Assembly: GCF_010548145.1 (NCBI RefSeq)
Contig: NZ_JAAGLN010000043.1
Span: 1-39,371 of the forward strand
Length of the DNA stretch: 39,371 bases
From: Streptomyces sp. SID10853
GTDB taxonomy: Bacteria; Actinomycetota; Actinomycetes; Streptomycetales; Streptomycetaceae
Direction of reading: 5' to 3'
Positions 25,467 to 33,095 of this stretch are shown in pieces. A model generated the notes under the pieces. It was not told the DNA's origin, made no database searches, and saw nothing but the letters and a program-made list of their open reading frames with translations. The position numbers and the translations under genes are program-made. The number at the start of each line of letters is the position of its first letter. Position 1 is the first letter of the stretch.

Positions 25467-26033
25467 ATGAGCACCCCCGCGGACGACCTGCCCGATGTCG
25501 CCCCGCGCCTGCGTGAACTGCGCCGGCGTGGGCGGCTCACCCTTGAGGCCGCGGCCCGCAGGGCCGGCCTCTCCCCGGCGCACCTCTCCCGCCTCGAGAC
25601 CGGTGCCAGACAGCCGTCGCTGCCCATGCTGCTCTCGCTCGCCCGCATCTACGGTACGTCGGTCTCCGAGCTGCTCGGCGAGGTGCCGCCCGAACGGGAC
25701 CCCGTCATCCGCGGGGACAGCCGGGACTCCGTCGAGGCCGACGGCTGGACGTACCACACGGCGGGCTCCCCGGGCCGGGCGATGCAGCCGCTGCGGGTGC
25801 GGGTGCCGTACGGGGCGCAGGGCGAGCTGGTCCGGGTCCATCCCGGCGAGGAGTGGCTGTACGTCCTCAGCGGGAAGCTGCGGCTGACCCTCGGCGACGC
25901 GGCGCACGACCTCGACCCCGGGGACAGCGCCCACTTCGACTCGCTCACCCCGCACCGGATCGCGGCGGCCACCCGGGACGGGACCGAGCTGCTCTTCGTG
26001 CACACCCTGCTGCAGAGCCCCGACCTGCACTGA
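25467..26033 (+). CDS. XRE-family transcriptional regulator with C-terminal cupin domain
   Basis: The 188-aa protein has an N-terminal HTH_3 domain (about residues 12-68: LRELRRRGRLTLEAAARRAG, LSPAHLSRLE, then PSLPMLLSLARIYG) and a small beta-barrel cupin domain (about 110-185), including HPGEEWLYVLSGKLRLTLG and DLDPGDSAHFDSLTPHRI. Such proteins sense a small ligand and repress or activate nearby genes. Twin palindromes directly upstream suggest autoregulation. Following hpnO and preceding a small membrane protein as in the S. coelicolor hopanoid region, it may control hopanoid synthesis or membrane state. The ATG at 25467 is favoured over 25458 by family N-termini. Confidence 0.88.
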   Translation: MSTPADDLPDVAPRLRELRRRGRLTLEAAARRAGLSPAHLSRLETGARQPSLPMLLSLARIYGTSVSELLGEVPPERDPVIRGDSRDSVEADGWTYHTAGSPGRAMQPLRVRVPYGAQGELVRVHPGEEWLYVLSGKLRLTLGDAAHDLDPGDSAHFDSLTPHRIAAATRDGTELLFVHTLLQSPDLH

Positions 26034-26074
26034 GCCCGACCCGCTGCCGAACCCCCGACGAGAAGAGGCCCGCC

Positions 26075-26212
26075 ATGCCGGAAACACCCGAGGACACCCA
26101 GGAGAAGAAGTTCCCCAGGGGACTCGTCATCAGGCTCTTCGCCTACCTGGTGGCGGGCCATCTCTTCGCCGGATTCGTCTATCTGCTGTTCACGCTCGGC
26201 GGCCGGCAGTAG
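26075..26212 (+). CDS. 45-aa single-span membrane protein (DUF6126-like)
   Basis: The product starts with a charged segment (MPETPEDTQEKKFPRG) followed by one hydrophobic helix, LVIRLFAYLVAGHLFAGFVY, and a short tail ending GGRQ. The charge pattern predicts an inner-membrane protein with a cytoplasmic N-terminus. It lies 41 bp after the XRE-cupin gene and is probably co-transcribed. Small proteins of this kind next to XRE-cupin genes in Streptomyces are annotated DUF6126; function unknown. Confidence 0.7.
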   Translation: MPETPEDTQEKKFPRGLVIRLFAYLVAGHLFAGFVYLLFTLGGRQ

Positions 26213-26231
26213 CCCGCCGCCGGCGCCCGGC

Positions 26232-27047
26232 TCAGGAGGCTTCGTCGAGCAGCCGGGCGCGCAGCTTCTCGCGTGTCTGCGGGCTCAGCTCCAGGCCCTC
26301 GGAGAGATAGCGCTCGGTGGTGCCCCAGGTCTCGTCGATGGCCGCGAAGGCCGTCTCCAGATACTCGGCTCGGGCCTCGAAGAGCGGGCTCAGCAACTGC
26401 ATGACCTCGTCGGAGTGCGGGTCGGCCGACTCGTTGCTGCGCTTGACCAGGTAGCGCCGCCGGGGGTCGTTCGACTTGAGGTAGTCCGCCTCGACGGCAT
26501 CGCGCTCCACGCCCACCGCGAGCAGCGTCACCGCTATCGAGAGTCCCGCCCGGTCCTTGCCCGCCGCACAGTGCATCAGCGCGGGCACGCTGTCCTCGGC
26601 GATGGCGTGCAGCACCCGGCTGTGCTCGGCGGTCCTGGTCGTGATGATCGTCCGGTACGACTCGGCCATCCGGCCCGCGGCCCGGTCGTCGGAGAGGACC
26701 CGCCGCAGCTGCTCCAGATCGCCGTCGCGGACCATCCGCCAGAACTCGGACCCGTCCGCCGGGTCCGTGAGCGGGATGTTGACGTGACGTACGCCCGCCA
26801 GCTCCACGTCCCGTCCGTCCAGGGCCACGTCGGCGGCGTTACGGAAGTCGAAGATGGTGTGCAGGCCCAGCGACGACAGGAAGGCCGCGTCGTCGGCTGT
26901 GGCGTGGGCGAGGTGACCGCTGCGGAACAGCCTGCCCGGGCCCACCCGCCGTCCGTCCACGGTCGGCAGCCCGCCCACGTCACGGAAGTTGCGGACCCCG
27001 GACAGCTCGGGTTCTGCCGACGGGACCTGCGGAAGTTGCTGCGTCAC
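26232..27047 (-). CDS. Protein tyrosine/serine phosphatase (DSP family)
   Basis: The 271-aa protein carries the phosphatase P-loop HCAAGKDRAG with nucleophile Cys160 and Arg166, and the family's N-terminal GVRNFRDVGG and RLFRSGHL segments. Members hydrolyse phosphotyrosine, phosphoserine or phosphoinositides. No signal peptide is seen, so it is presumably cytosolic. The GTG at 27047 has GAGGAG upstream; a longer reading to 27269 lacks a site and adds an Arg/Pro-rich stretch. It is convergent with the 45-aa gene and divergent from the SGNH hydrolase. Confidence 0.87.
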   Translation of the reverse strand: MTQQLPQVPSAEPELSGVRNFRDVGGLPTVDGRRVGPGRLFRSGHLAHATADDAAFLSSLGLHTIFDFRNAADVALDGRDVELAGVRHVNIPLTDPADGSEFWRMVRDGDLEQLRRVLSDDRAAGRMAESYRTIITTRTAEHSRVLHAIAEDSVPALMHCAAGKDRAGLSIAVTLLAVGVERDAVEADYLKSNDPRRRYLVKRSNESADPHSDEVMQLLSPLFEARAEYLETAFAAIDETWGTTERYLSEGLELSPQTREKLRARLLDEAS

Positions 27048-27320
27048 GGGGCTCCTCGGTGTCCTGCCGGCGGGGCTGGTCGCCGCCGTCGGCGCGTGGT
27101 GGACCTGGCGGTCCGGCCGTGTGTGAGGAGCGTGGTCCTCACGGCCCTGGATTTTTGACGATACGACATCGGTGCGTGATGCAGGCATCGTGCCCCGGAG
27201 AAGCCGGGTGGCCCTCCTTATTCCGTCTTTAGACAAACTGACCAGGTGGCCTTTCTCACGGCCCGTCACCCCCTAAATACGGTCGCGTAGGTCACAGCAC
27301 GAGGTGCAGGATGGGCCGTT

Positions 27321-28112
27321 GTGGCAGACGATTCGGCAATCAAGAACAGAGACATCATCGGGTCGTACGCGGCGATCGGCGACAGCTTCACCGAGGGAGT
27401 CGGGGACCCCGGACCCGACGGAACCTTCGTTGGCTGGGCCGACCGGCTGGCCGTACTTCTGGACGACCGCGTCCCCGAACACACCTTCCGTTACGCGAAC
27501 CTGGCCGTACGCGGACGGCTCCTCGACCAGATCGTCGACGAGCAGGTCCCACGGGCGAAGGAACTCGCACCCGACCTGGTCAGTTTCTCGGCGGGCGGCA
27601 ACGACATCATCCGGCCGGGCTCCGACCCGGACGACGCGGCCGAGCGCTTCGAGCGGGCGCTCGCCGACCTCACCGCGTCGGTCGGCACCGTCATGGTGAC
27701 CACCGGGTTCGACACCCGCGGGGTGCCGGTCCTGCGTCATCTGCGCGGCAAGATCGCCACGTACAACGAGCATGTCCGGGTCATCGCGGCCCGGCACGGC
27801 GCCCCGGTGCTCGACCTCTGGTCCCTCAAGACGATCCAGGACCGCCGCGCCTGGGACGCCGACCGGCTGCATCTGTCGCCCGAGGGCCACACCCGTGTCG
27901 CCCTGCGTGCCGCACAGGTCCTGGGCCTCGACGTGCCCGCCGACCCGGACCAGCCGTGGCCCCCGGAGCCGCCGCGCGGCTCGGCCGAGGTGCGGCGCGA
28001 CAACATCCAGTGGGCCCGCGAACACCTGGTGCCCTGGATAGGCCGCAGGCTCCGCGGTGAGTCGTCCGGCGACCATGTCGAGCCCAAGCGCCCCGACCTG
28101 CTCCCGCTCTGA
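27321..28112 (+). CDS. SGNH/GDSL-family hydrolase
   Basis: The 263-aa protein has block I GDSFTEG with nucleophile Ser22, block III SAGGNDII (Gly-x-Asn-Asp) near 92, and the C-terminal catalytic Asp-x2-His in DADRLHLSPEG. No signal peptide is evident, so it is probably an intracellular esterase or lipase acting on a small acyl or acetyl ester. The GTG start lacks a strong ribosome-binding site; family proteins begin with MADDS-like sequence, supporting it. Confidence 0.87.
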   Translation: MADDSAIKNRDIIGSYAAIGDSFTEGVGDPGPDGTFVGWADRLAVLLDDRVPEHTFRYANLAVRGRLLDQIVDEQVPRAKELAPDLVSFSAGGNDIIRPGSDPDDAAERFERALADLTASVGTVMVTTGFDTRGVPVLRHLRGKIATYNEHVRVIAARHGAPVLDLWSLKTIQDRRAWDADRLHLSPEGHTRVALRAAQVLGLDVPADPDQPWPPEPPRGSAEVRRDNIQWAREHLVPWIGRRLRGESSGDHVEPKRPDLLPL

Positions 28113-28222
28113 CCGCTGCAGCTCCGGCCGCTGCCCGGCGGCGTGGACCGTTCACGGGCTCGTTCCTCGCCGGACGCGCCCGCCGCACATAATGGATCGA
28201 CACCGCACACCTGGAGGTCCTT

Positions 28223-29416
28223 GTGCCCGCTTCCCGTTCTCTGCCTCCCCGGATCCGCGCGCTGCGGCCGGAGGGCTTCGGCGCCGACCCGGCCGGAGAG
28301 CGGATGGCGCGTATCCGCCGCTCACCGAACTTCGCCGACGGCGTGTTCCAGAACCCGGTGGGCGCCAGGACCCGGCCGTCCGGCTCCATGGCCGAGTTCG
28401 CGAAGGTCTACTTCCGCAAGGAGGAGCGGGTCCTCAGGGTCCCCGACGGCACCGTCCCGGTCCACGCCACCACCGTCGCCGATCTGGCGAAGGCACCGGT
28501 GTCGGGGCTGCGGCTCACCTGGATGGGGCACTCCAGCGTGCTCGCCGAGATCGACGGCCGGCGGGTGCTGTTCGACCCGGTCTGGGGGCAGCGCTGCTCC
28601 CCGTTCTCGTTCGCCGGGCCGAAGCGGCTGCACCCCGTACCGCTGCCGCTCGCCGCGCTCGGGCCCGTCGACGCCGTGGTGATCTCGCACGACCACTACG
28701 ACCACCTGGACCTCCCCACCATCAAGGCACTCGCGGGGACCGGCACGGTCTTCGCCGTACCGCTCGGCGTGGGCGCCCATCTGGAGCGCTGGGGCGTCCC
28801 CGCTGACCGGCTGCGCGAGCTGGACTGGAACGAGACCACGGAGGTCGCGGGCATCCGGCTCACCGCCACCCCGGCCAGGCACTTCTGCGGCCGCGGGCTG
28901 CGCAACCAGCAGCACACCCTCTGGGCGTCCTGGTCCGTCGCCGGACCCGAGCACCGGATCTACCACAGCGGTGACACCGGCTACTTCCCCGGATTCGCGG
29001 ACATCGGCGCCGAGCACGGCCCGTTCGACGCCACGATGATCCAGATCGGTGCGTACTCCGAGTACTGGCCCGACATCCACATGACGCCGGCCGAAGGCGT
29101 CCAGGCCCATCTGGACCTCCAGGGCGGGAAGCCCGGCGGTGCGCTGCTGCCCATCCACTGGGGCACCTTCAACCTCGCCCCGCACCCGTGGGCCGAGCCC
29201 GGCGAGTGGACCCGGGACGCGGCGGGGGAGGCCGGGCAGGCCGTGGCGCTGCCCCGGGCCGGCGAACCCTTCGAGCCGTCGGGCAAGCTCCCGTCCGAGC
29301 CGTGGTGGCGCGCGGTGTCCCCGCCGGTCGCCCGCCCGTGGCGCCGCGCCACGGGTCCGGACACGGCTCCGGCCGGCCGGAGGGGTCTGGACCTCGCGGA
29401 GGAACAGCACACCTGA
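28223..29416 (+). CDS. Metallo-beta-lactamase-fold hydrolase (NAPE-PLD/UlaG-like)
   Basis: The 397-aa metallohydrolase carries the zinc motif HxHxDH as SHDHYDHLD near residue 155, TWMGHSS near 95, HSGDTGY near 250 and LPIHWGTF near 310, the arrangement of N-acylphosphatidylethanolamine phospholipase D and UlaG-like enzymes. A phosphodiester or lactone substrate is likely but not defined. GTG start with TGGAGG upstream. It is 110 bp from the SGNH hydrolase gene and convergent with the DUF1203 gene. Confidence 0.87.
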   Translation: MPASRSLPPRIRALRPEGFGADPAGERMARIRRSPNFADGVFQNPVGARTRPSGSMAEFAKVYFRKEERVLRVPDGTVPVHATTVADLAKAPVSGLRLTWMGHSSVLAEIDGRRVLFDPVWGQRCSPFSFAGPKRLHPVPLPLAALGPVDAVVISHDHYDHLDLPTIKALAGTGTVFAVPLGVGAHLERWGVPADRLRELDWNETTEVAGIRLTATPARHFCGRGLRNQQHTLWASWSVAGPEHRIYHSGDTGYFPGFADIGAEHGPFDATMIQIGAYSEYWPDIHMTPAEGVQAHLDLQGGKPGGALLPIHWGTFNLAPHPWAEPGEWTRDAAGEAGQAVALPRAGEPFEPSGKLPSEPWWRAVSPPVARPWRRATGPDTAPAGRRGLDLAEEQHT

Positions 29417-29434
29417 GGGCGGCGCGGCAGAGCC

Positions 29435-29953
29435 CTACGGCCGGGGTACCGCGAAGTGGAAGCAGCCGTACTCCACGGCGCGTACGTGCACCATCGCCAC
29501 CTCCGGGACGGCGAACGCCTCGTCGAGGGCCCGGTCGAACCCGGCGCCCGTGTCCTCGGGGATCTCGAAGAGACGGCCGCCGACGATGTGCCCTTCGGCG
29601 TCATAGCGCCGGATGGTGCGCAGCGCGCCCGGCCGCGCGAAGGGGTAGCCATCGGTGTCACGCGGCCCCGGGCACGCATCGGCGTGGATGAAGACCGGCC
29701 CGGCCTCGTCGTACGCCCCGGGTGCCGCGCCCGTCGCCGCCGCCCAGCGCCGCAGCGGCGCGTACGAGACGAGCGCCACCCGTTCGCCGGGCTCGATGGC
29801 CCGCAGGCAGCAGCGCAGCGGACTTCCGACGCAGTCGACGGGGTCGCCGTCCTCGCGTGCGGTGTACGGGTGCGGGGGCCGGCCGGAGTCGTCGCTCACG
29901 CGGAGTTCCCGCAGCGCGGCCGGGGGGATGGGGAGAGCCGTGTAGGTGGTCAT
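29435..29953 (-). CDS. DUF1203 domain-containing protein
   Basis: The 172-aa cytosolic protein matches the DUF1203 pattern: a Cys-containing PVDCVGSPLRCCLRAIEPGE segment, SYAPLRR, AGPVFIHADACPG and a C-terminal half ending EYGCFHFAVPRP. The function of the family is unknown. The ATG at 29953 follows no strong ribosome-binding site. Confidence 0.8.
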   Translation of the reverse strand: MTTYTALPIPPAALRELRVSDDSGRPPHPYTAREDGDPVDCVGSPLRCCLRAIEPGERVALVSYAPLRRWAAATGAAPGAYDEAGPVFIHADACPGPRDTDGYPFARPGALRTIRRYDAEGHIVGGRLFEIPEDTGAGFDRALDEAFAVPEVAMVHVRAVEYGCFHFAVPRP

Positions 29954-30029
29954 GGCTCCAATGTCGTCGGCGCGCGCCGCGGGTGCTGGCGGAATTCTGA
30001 CGCCGAGGCCGCCCGCGGTGGCACCGCGC

Positions 30030-30383
30030 TCAGCCGCTCTGCCCGGCCTGCTCCCGGCTGCCGCCCGCCTGCCGGGCCGCGGCCACGATGGCCTGGAGCG
30101 CGGTGAGGTGGTCGTCCAGCGCCTGCCGGCCGTCGGGGGAGAGGGACAGCCAGGTCCGGGGCCGCTTGCCCACATGGCCCTTGCGGATGTCCAGATATCC
30201 GGCAGCTTCCAGCGCGGAGGCGGTCTTGCTGAGCACCGAGTCGGACACCTGGCAGCCGTCTCGTACGGCCGCGAACTCGGCCTCGTCGCACGCGGAGAGG
30301 AAGGCGGCGACGGCCAGCCGGGTCGGATGCTGGATCGTCTCGTCCAGCGCCGGCCGTCCCTGGCCCGGTGGGGTGCCCGTCAC
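30030..30383 (-). CDS. Winged-helix transcriptional regulator (MarR-like)
   Basis: The 117-aa single-domain protein has IQHPTRLAVAAFLSACDEAEF, then a recognition helix region (VSDSVLSKTASALEAAGYL) and a basic wing (DIRKGHVGKRPRTWLSL), followed by a C-terminal dimerisation helix. This is the compact winged-helix type paired in many actinobacteria with a membrane protein gene. The GTG at 30383 overlaps the stop of the upstream membrane protein gene (GTGA), so the two are coupled and probably autoregulated. Confidence 0.82.
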   Translation of the reverse strand: MTGTPPGQGRPALDETIQHPTRLAVAAFLSACDEAEFAAVRDGCQVSDSVLSKTASALEAAGYLDIRKGHVGKRPRTWLSLSPDGRQALDDHLTALQAIVAAARQAGGSREQAGQSG

Positions 30384-30895
30384 GCCAGCTCCGCCAGGGT
30401 CCGCCTGATCGTCGCGTTACGGGCCAGGCATGTCACCCACACACCGAGCCCGGACACGACGAACGCCGTGAGCTGCGCCGTGGCCTCGTCCGCTCCGAGG
30501 ACCCAGCACAGCCATCCGGCCAGGGCACCCGCCACGAAGACGGTCGGCAGCGCGACCCGGCTCCGCCACAGACGGGCGGGCCAGGACCGGTCGATCAGAA
30601 CCCCGGCGCTCCTGCGCGCTGCCCGCGCGAGCAGGGCGATGACGATGAGCGCCAGGATCGCCACCGGAAGTGTCAGCAGAGTTGCCGGACCGCGCTTGCC
30701 GTCGCTCCATGCCTGGACCGCGCTCGGCACTATCACGGCCACCGTCGCTGCCGGTCCGTACCAGGCCGGGAGGAGGCCGGCTTTGAGACGGGCCCGCTCC
30801 TGTGCCGTCTCCACGTCCCGCAGGGCGCCTGCGGCGTACTCGGCCGATTCTGCGCCGGTGTCGTGGCGTACGGACTCGTTCTCCTGCGGCTGCAT
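30380..30895 (-). CDS. Integral membrane protein coupled to the winged-helix regulator
   Basis: The 171-aa protein has an acidic N-terminal half of about 45 residues, then four probable transmembrane segments (WYGPAATVAVIVP, LLTLPVAILALIVIALLARA, LPTVFVAGALAGWLCWVLGA, LTAFVVSGLGVWVTCLA). No catalytic motif is seen. ATG at 30895 is preceded by GGGAAAGG; TTG at 30898 is directly adjacent and is an alternative. Its partner regulator suggests a stress- or membrane-responsive pair. Confidence 0.7.
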   Translation of the reverse strand: MQPQENESVRHDTGAESAEYAAGALRDVETAQERARLKAGLLPAWYGPAATVAVIVPSAVQAWSDGKRGPATLLTLPVAILALIVIALLARAARRSAGVLIDRSWPARLWRSRVALPTVFVAGALAGWLCWVLGADEATAQLTAFVVSGLGVWVTCLARNATIRRTLAELA

Positions 30896-30978
30896 CAACG
30901 CACGGGCCTTTCCCGGTCAGAGGTGGGGGCTGAGGCTTGCCATCCTGACACATACTTTCCGAAGTGGAAAGTACTTTC

Positions 30979-31224
30979 TTAGTCCGTGGAACGGCTGCGG
31001 GCGTTGGCCTCGGCGACGCGGGCCTGCAGCAGCTCGGCCGGGCCGACCGGGCGTACGCGGGCCGGATCGGCGTCCCACTCGCGGCCACCGCCCAGCGGCC
31101 GCAGCTGGAGCCATGGGCCCTCGTGCCCCATGACGATGCCGACCCGGCTGCTTGCGATGTCGCGAACGGCCGTTCCGGGAAGTGGCGGCGCGGTCGTCGG
31201 GTCCGGCTGCGGGGTGGTGCTCAC
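30979..31224 (-). CDS. Conserved hypothetical protein, 81 aa
   Basis: The product begins MSTTPQPDPTTAPPLPGTAV and contains RDIASSRVGIVMGHEGPWLQ, resembling a small beta-barrel repeat seen in many Streptomyces hypothetical proteins. No catalytic residues or membrane segment are evident. The GTG start overlaps the stop of the upstream gene (GTGA), indicating co-translation with the 97-aa membrane protein. Function unknown. Confidence 0.7.
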   Translation of the reverse strand: MSTTPQPDPTTAPPLPGTAVRDIASSRVGIVMGHEGPWLQLRPLGGGREWDADPARVRPVGPAELLQARVAEANARSRSTD

Positions 31225-31514
31225 CGGCCCGCGCCCTTCGCGACGACCGCGGCCAGTGCGAGGGCGACCGGCGCTGAGCACACCCCGAGGTACACCAGCG
31301 CGTAGCGGGTACTGGCCGGGGTCTCGTCCTGTTCCGGCTCGGGCTCGGGCTCGAACCAGGGCGTGCGTACGTCCATGGCGGGGAGTTGGATACCGGCGCG
31401 GGTCAGGGCCCCGGCGAGCGCGTCACGCGCTTCGAGCGCCTCCTGGACCTTGGGGCTGTCGTCGTCGGTGGCGCGGTACGGGGTGCGGCGGGGGAGTGGG
31501 GGAGGTGTGGTCAT
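31221..31514 (-). CDS. Small membrane protein, 97 aa, hypothetical
   Basis: The N-terminal 70 residues are soluble and charged (RATDDDSPKVQEALEARDAL, then an acidic EPEPEPEQDE), and one hydrophobic segment, YALVYLGVCSAPVALALAAV, lies near the C-terminus. ATG at 31514 is preceded by GGAGATCCCGCC, a good ribosome-binding site. It diverges from the Scr1-type regulator gene across a 258-bp region containing a 16-bp palindrome. No family function is recognised. Confidence 0.7.
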   Translation of the reverse strand: MTTPPPLPRRTPYRATDDDSPKVQEALEARDALAGALTRAGIQLPAMDVRTPWFEPEPEPEQDETPASTRYALVYLGVCSAPVALALAAVVAKGAGR

Positions 31515-31675
31515 GGCGGGATCTCCTTGCGGCCGGTGTGTTTGCGCGGTTTCGCTGCCGGGCCCACCAGGCGTGAACTACGGTGCGTAGTGGGGGCGTT
31601 ACGAGAATGCCGCCCGGCCGGGCCGGGCACACCGACGGCGCGATCTCGTTCCCCCGCGGCCGTGCTCGTTCCACA

Positions 31676-31691
31676 CATTCCACATGGAATG
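31676..31691. promoter_or_regulatory. CATTCCA-CA-TGGAATG palindrome in the divergent promoter region
   Basis: Two perfect 7-bp arms around a CA centre, 82 bp upstream of the XRE gene at 31773 and between it and the divergent 97-aa gene. The 258-bp region has no gene. It is a good candidate operator for the adjacent XRE regulator. Confidence 0.5.
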
Positions 31692-31772
31692 CGGCGAACT
31701 GGCGGGCGCGCGTGTATGTGTACCGGTACGGGGGCGGATTCCGGGTGGGCCGGACGCCCTGGAAGGAGTGCC

Positions 31773-32615
31773 ATGCCGCAACGACGCCTCGTCACCAGCC
31801 GCAGCCAGGAGCCGCGTCAGCGGTTCGCGGAGGAGTTACGGAAACTGCGCGCCGAGCGGGGTCTCAGCTTGCGGCAGGTCGGTGAGCGGCTCGGTTGGGA
31901 CTACTCGCTGTTCGGCAAGATGGAGAAGGGCGAGACGCTCGGCGGCCCCGAAGTGGTCCAGGGGCTGGACCACTTCTTCGGCACGCAGGGGTTGTTGCTC
32001 GTGCTGTGGGAGCTGGCGATGAGGGACCGTACGCAGTTCCGTGAGCGGTACCGGCAGTACATGGCGCTGGAGTCGGATGCGACCAGCCTGTGGCATTTCG
32101 GAGTCAGCGTGCTGCCGGGGCTGTTGCAGACGCCGGGATATGCGCGCGCGGTGCTGGCGGCTGGTGGGATCAAGGAGCCGGAGCTGACACAGCAGGTTGA
32201 TGCTCGGATGGGTCGACGGGATCTGCTGGAGGGACCAACGGCCCCGCCATTCAGAACGATCCTGTCCGAGGCTGTACTCCGGACGCCGTTGCGCGACATT
32301 GGCGCGTGGCGCGCTCAGTTGGAGCACCTGCTGGAGATGGCGGAGCGAGACGATGTGACAGTTCAGGTGCTGCCATTCCAGGCGGGGCCATATGGGCTGG
32401 ACAGCACCGACGTCTGGTTTCTACGTCTACCAGGTGGGCGTACCGTGGCCTACACGGAAAATGCCTACCGGGGCGAACTCATCGAGGAGGACGGCCCGGT
32501 CGAGCGGCTGCAACGTGCTTACGATGCGGTACGTGACTTGGCCTTGTCCCCGACCGAGTCACGGAAGTTCATCCTGCGTATGTTGGAGGAAGTACCGTGC
32601 GATCCCTCGACCTGA
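31773..32615 (+). CDS. XRE-family regulator with DUF5753 (Scr1-type)
   Basis: The 280-aa protein has an N-terminal HTH domain (about residues 15-70: FAEELRKLRAERGLSLRQVG, YSLFGKMEKGETLGG) and a long C-terminal DUF5753 domain (DATSLWHFGVSVLPGLLQTP, ARMGRRDLL, QVLPFQAGPYGLDS). Streptomyces genomes carry many copies, nearly always paired with a downstream DUF397 protein; the pair acts in developmental control and antitoxin-like repression. ATG at 31773 with GGAAGGAG. The first DUF397 gene overlaps its end by 19 bp. Confidence 0.92.
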   Translation: MPQRRLVTSRSQEPRQRFAEELRKLRAERGLSLRQVGERLGWDYSLFGKMEKGETLGGPEVVQGLDHFFGTQGLLLVLWELAMRDRTQFRERYRQYMALESDATSLWHFGVSVLPGLLQTPGYARAVLAAGGIKEPELTQQVDARMGRRDLLEGPTAPPFRTILSEAVLRTPLRDIGAWRAQLEHLLEMAERDDVTVQVLPFQAGPYGLDSTDVWFLRLPGGRTVAYTENAYRGELIEEDGPVERLQRAYDAVRDLALSPTESRKFILRMLEEVPCDPST

Positions 32616-32806
32616 GCGTCACGAACTGGCGTAAGAGCTCCTACAGCAACTCGGATGGTGGTGCGTGCGTCGAGGTCGCCGACGACTTCGCCGCCGTCGT
32701 TCCCGTACGCGACAGCAAGAACCCGGGCGGCCCCGTGGTCACGTTCGCCGCGGATCACTGGTCGTCGTTCGTCTCCGCTTTGCGGGACGGCGAGTTGAGG
32801 GGCTGA
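32597..32806 (+). CDS. DUF397 protein, first tandem copy
   Basis: The 69-aa protein has the DUF397 pattern WRKSSYSNSDGGACVEVAD, VVPVRDSKNPGGPVVTFAA and WSSFVSALRDGE. Such proteins bind the adjacent Scr1-type XRE regulator in other systems. GTG start lies 19 bp inside the regulator gene, implying coupling. It shares an 83-bp block with the next gene (one mismatch). Confidence 0.9.
   Translation: MRSLDLSVTNWRKSSYSNSDGGACVEVADDFAAVVPVRDSKNPGGPVVTFAADHWSSFVSALRDGELRG
32670..32752 (+). repeat. 83-bp block shared by the two DUF397 genes (second copy 32885-32967)
   Basis: 32670-32752 and 32885-32967 match with a single mismatch at position 32731/32946 (C versus T). The period is 215 bp. DNA outside the block differs more, so this is either a recent duplication or ongoing gene conversion limited to the core. 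Confidence 0.9.
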
Positions 32807-32811
32807 GGATC

Positions 32812-33021
32812 ATGCGAAATATCGACCTGAATGCCGCGATGTGGCGCAAGAGCAGCTACAGCAACCAGGATGGCGGCCAGTGCCTCGAGGTCGCCGACGA
32901 CTTCGCCGCCGTCGTTCCCGTACGCGACAGCAAGAACCCGGGCGGTCCCGTGGTCACGTTCGCCGCGCACGGCTGGTCGGCGTTCGTCTCCGCCCTGCGC
33001 GACGGTGAGTTGAGGGCCTGA
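32812..33021 (+). CDS. DUF397 protein, second tandem copy
   Basis: Also 69 aa, with WRKSSYSNQDGGQCLEVAD and the same VVPVRDSKNPGGPVVTFAA core as the first copy. ATG at 32812 follows the first copy by 5 bp with GAGGAT upstream. N-terminal and C-terminal residues differ more than the core, so the copies may bind different partners or act redundantly. Confidence 0.9.
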   Translation: MRNIDLNAAMWRKSSYSNQDGGQCLEVADDFAAVVPVRDSKNPGGPVVTFAAHGWSAFVSALRDGELRA

Positions 33022-33048
33022 CCGCAGCCGCACCCCGAGTCACCGGGG

Positions 33049-33084
33049 CAGCCCCCGCCGACCGGCAGCGGTCAGTGGGGGCTG
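33049..33084. terminator. Hairpin between convergent DUF397 and TetR genes
   Basis: CAGCCCCC (33049-33056) and GGGGGCTG (33077-33084) form the stem, with an inner GACC/GGTC pairing. It lies in the 74-bp convergent gap and could stop transcription from both sides. Confidence 0.65.
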
Positions 33085-33095
33085 GCCCGTGCTGC

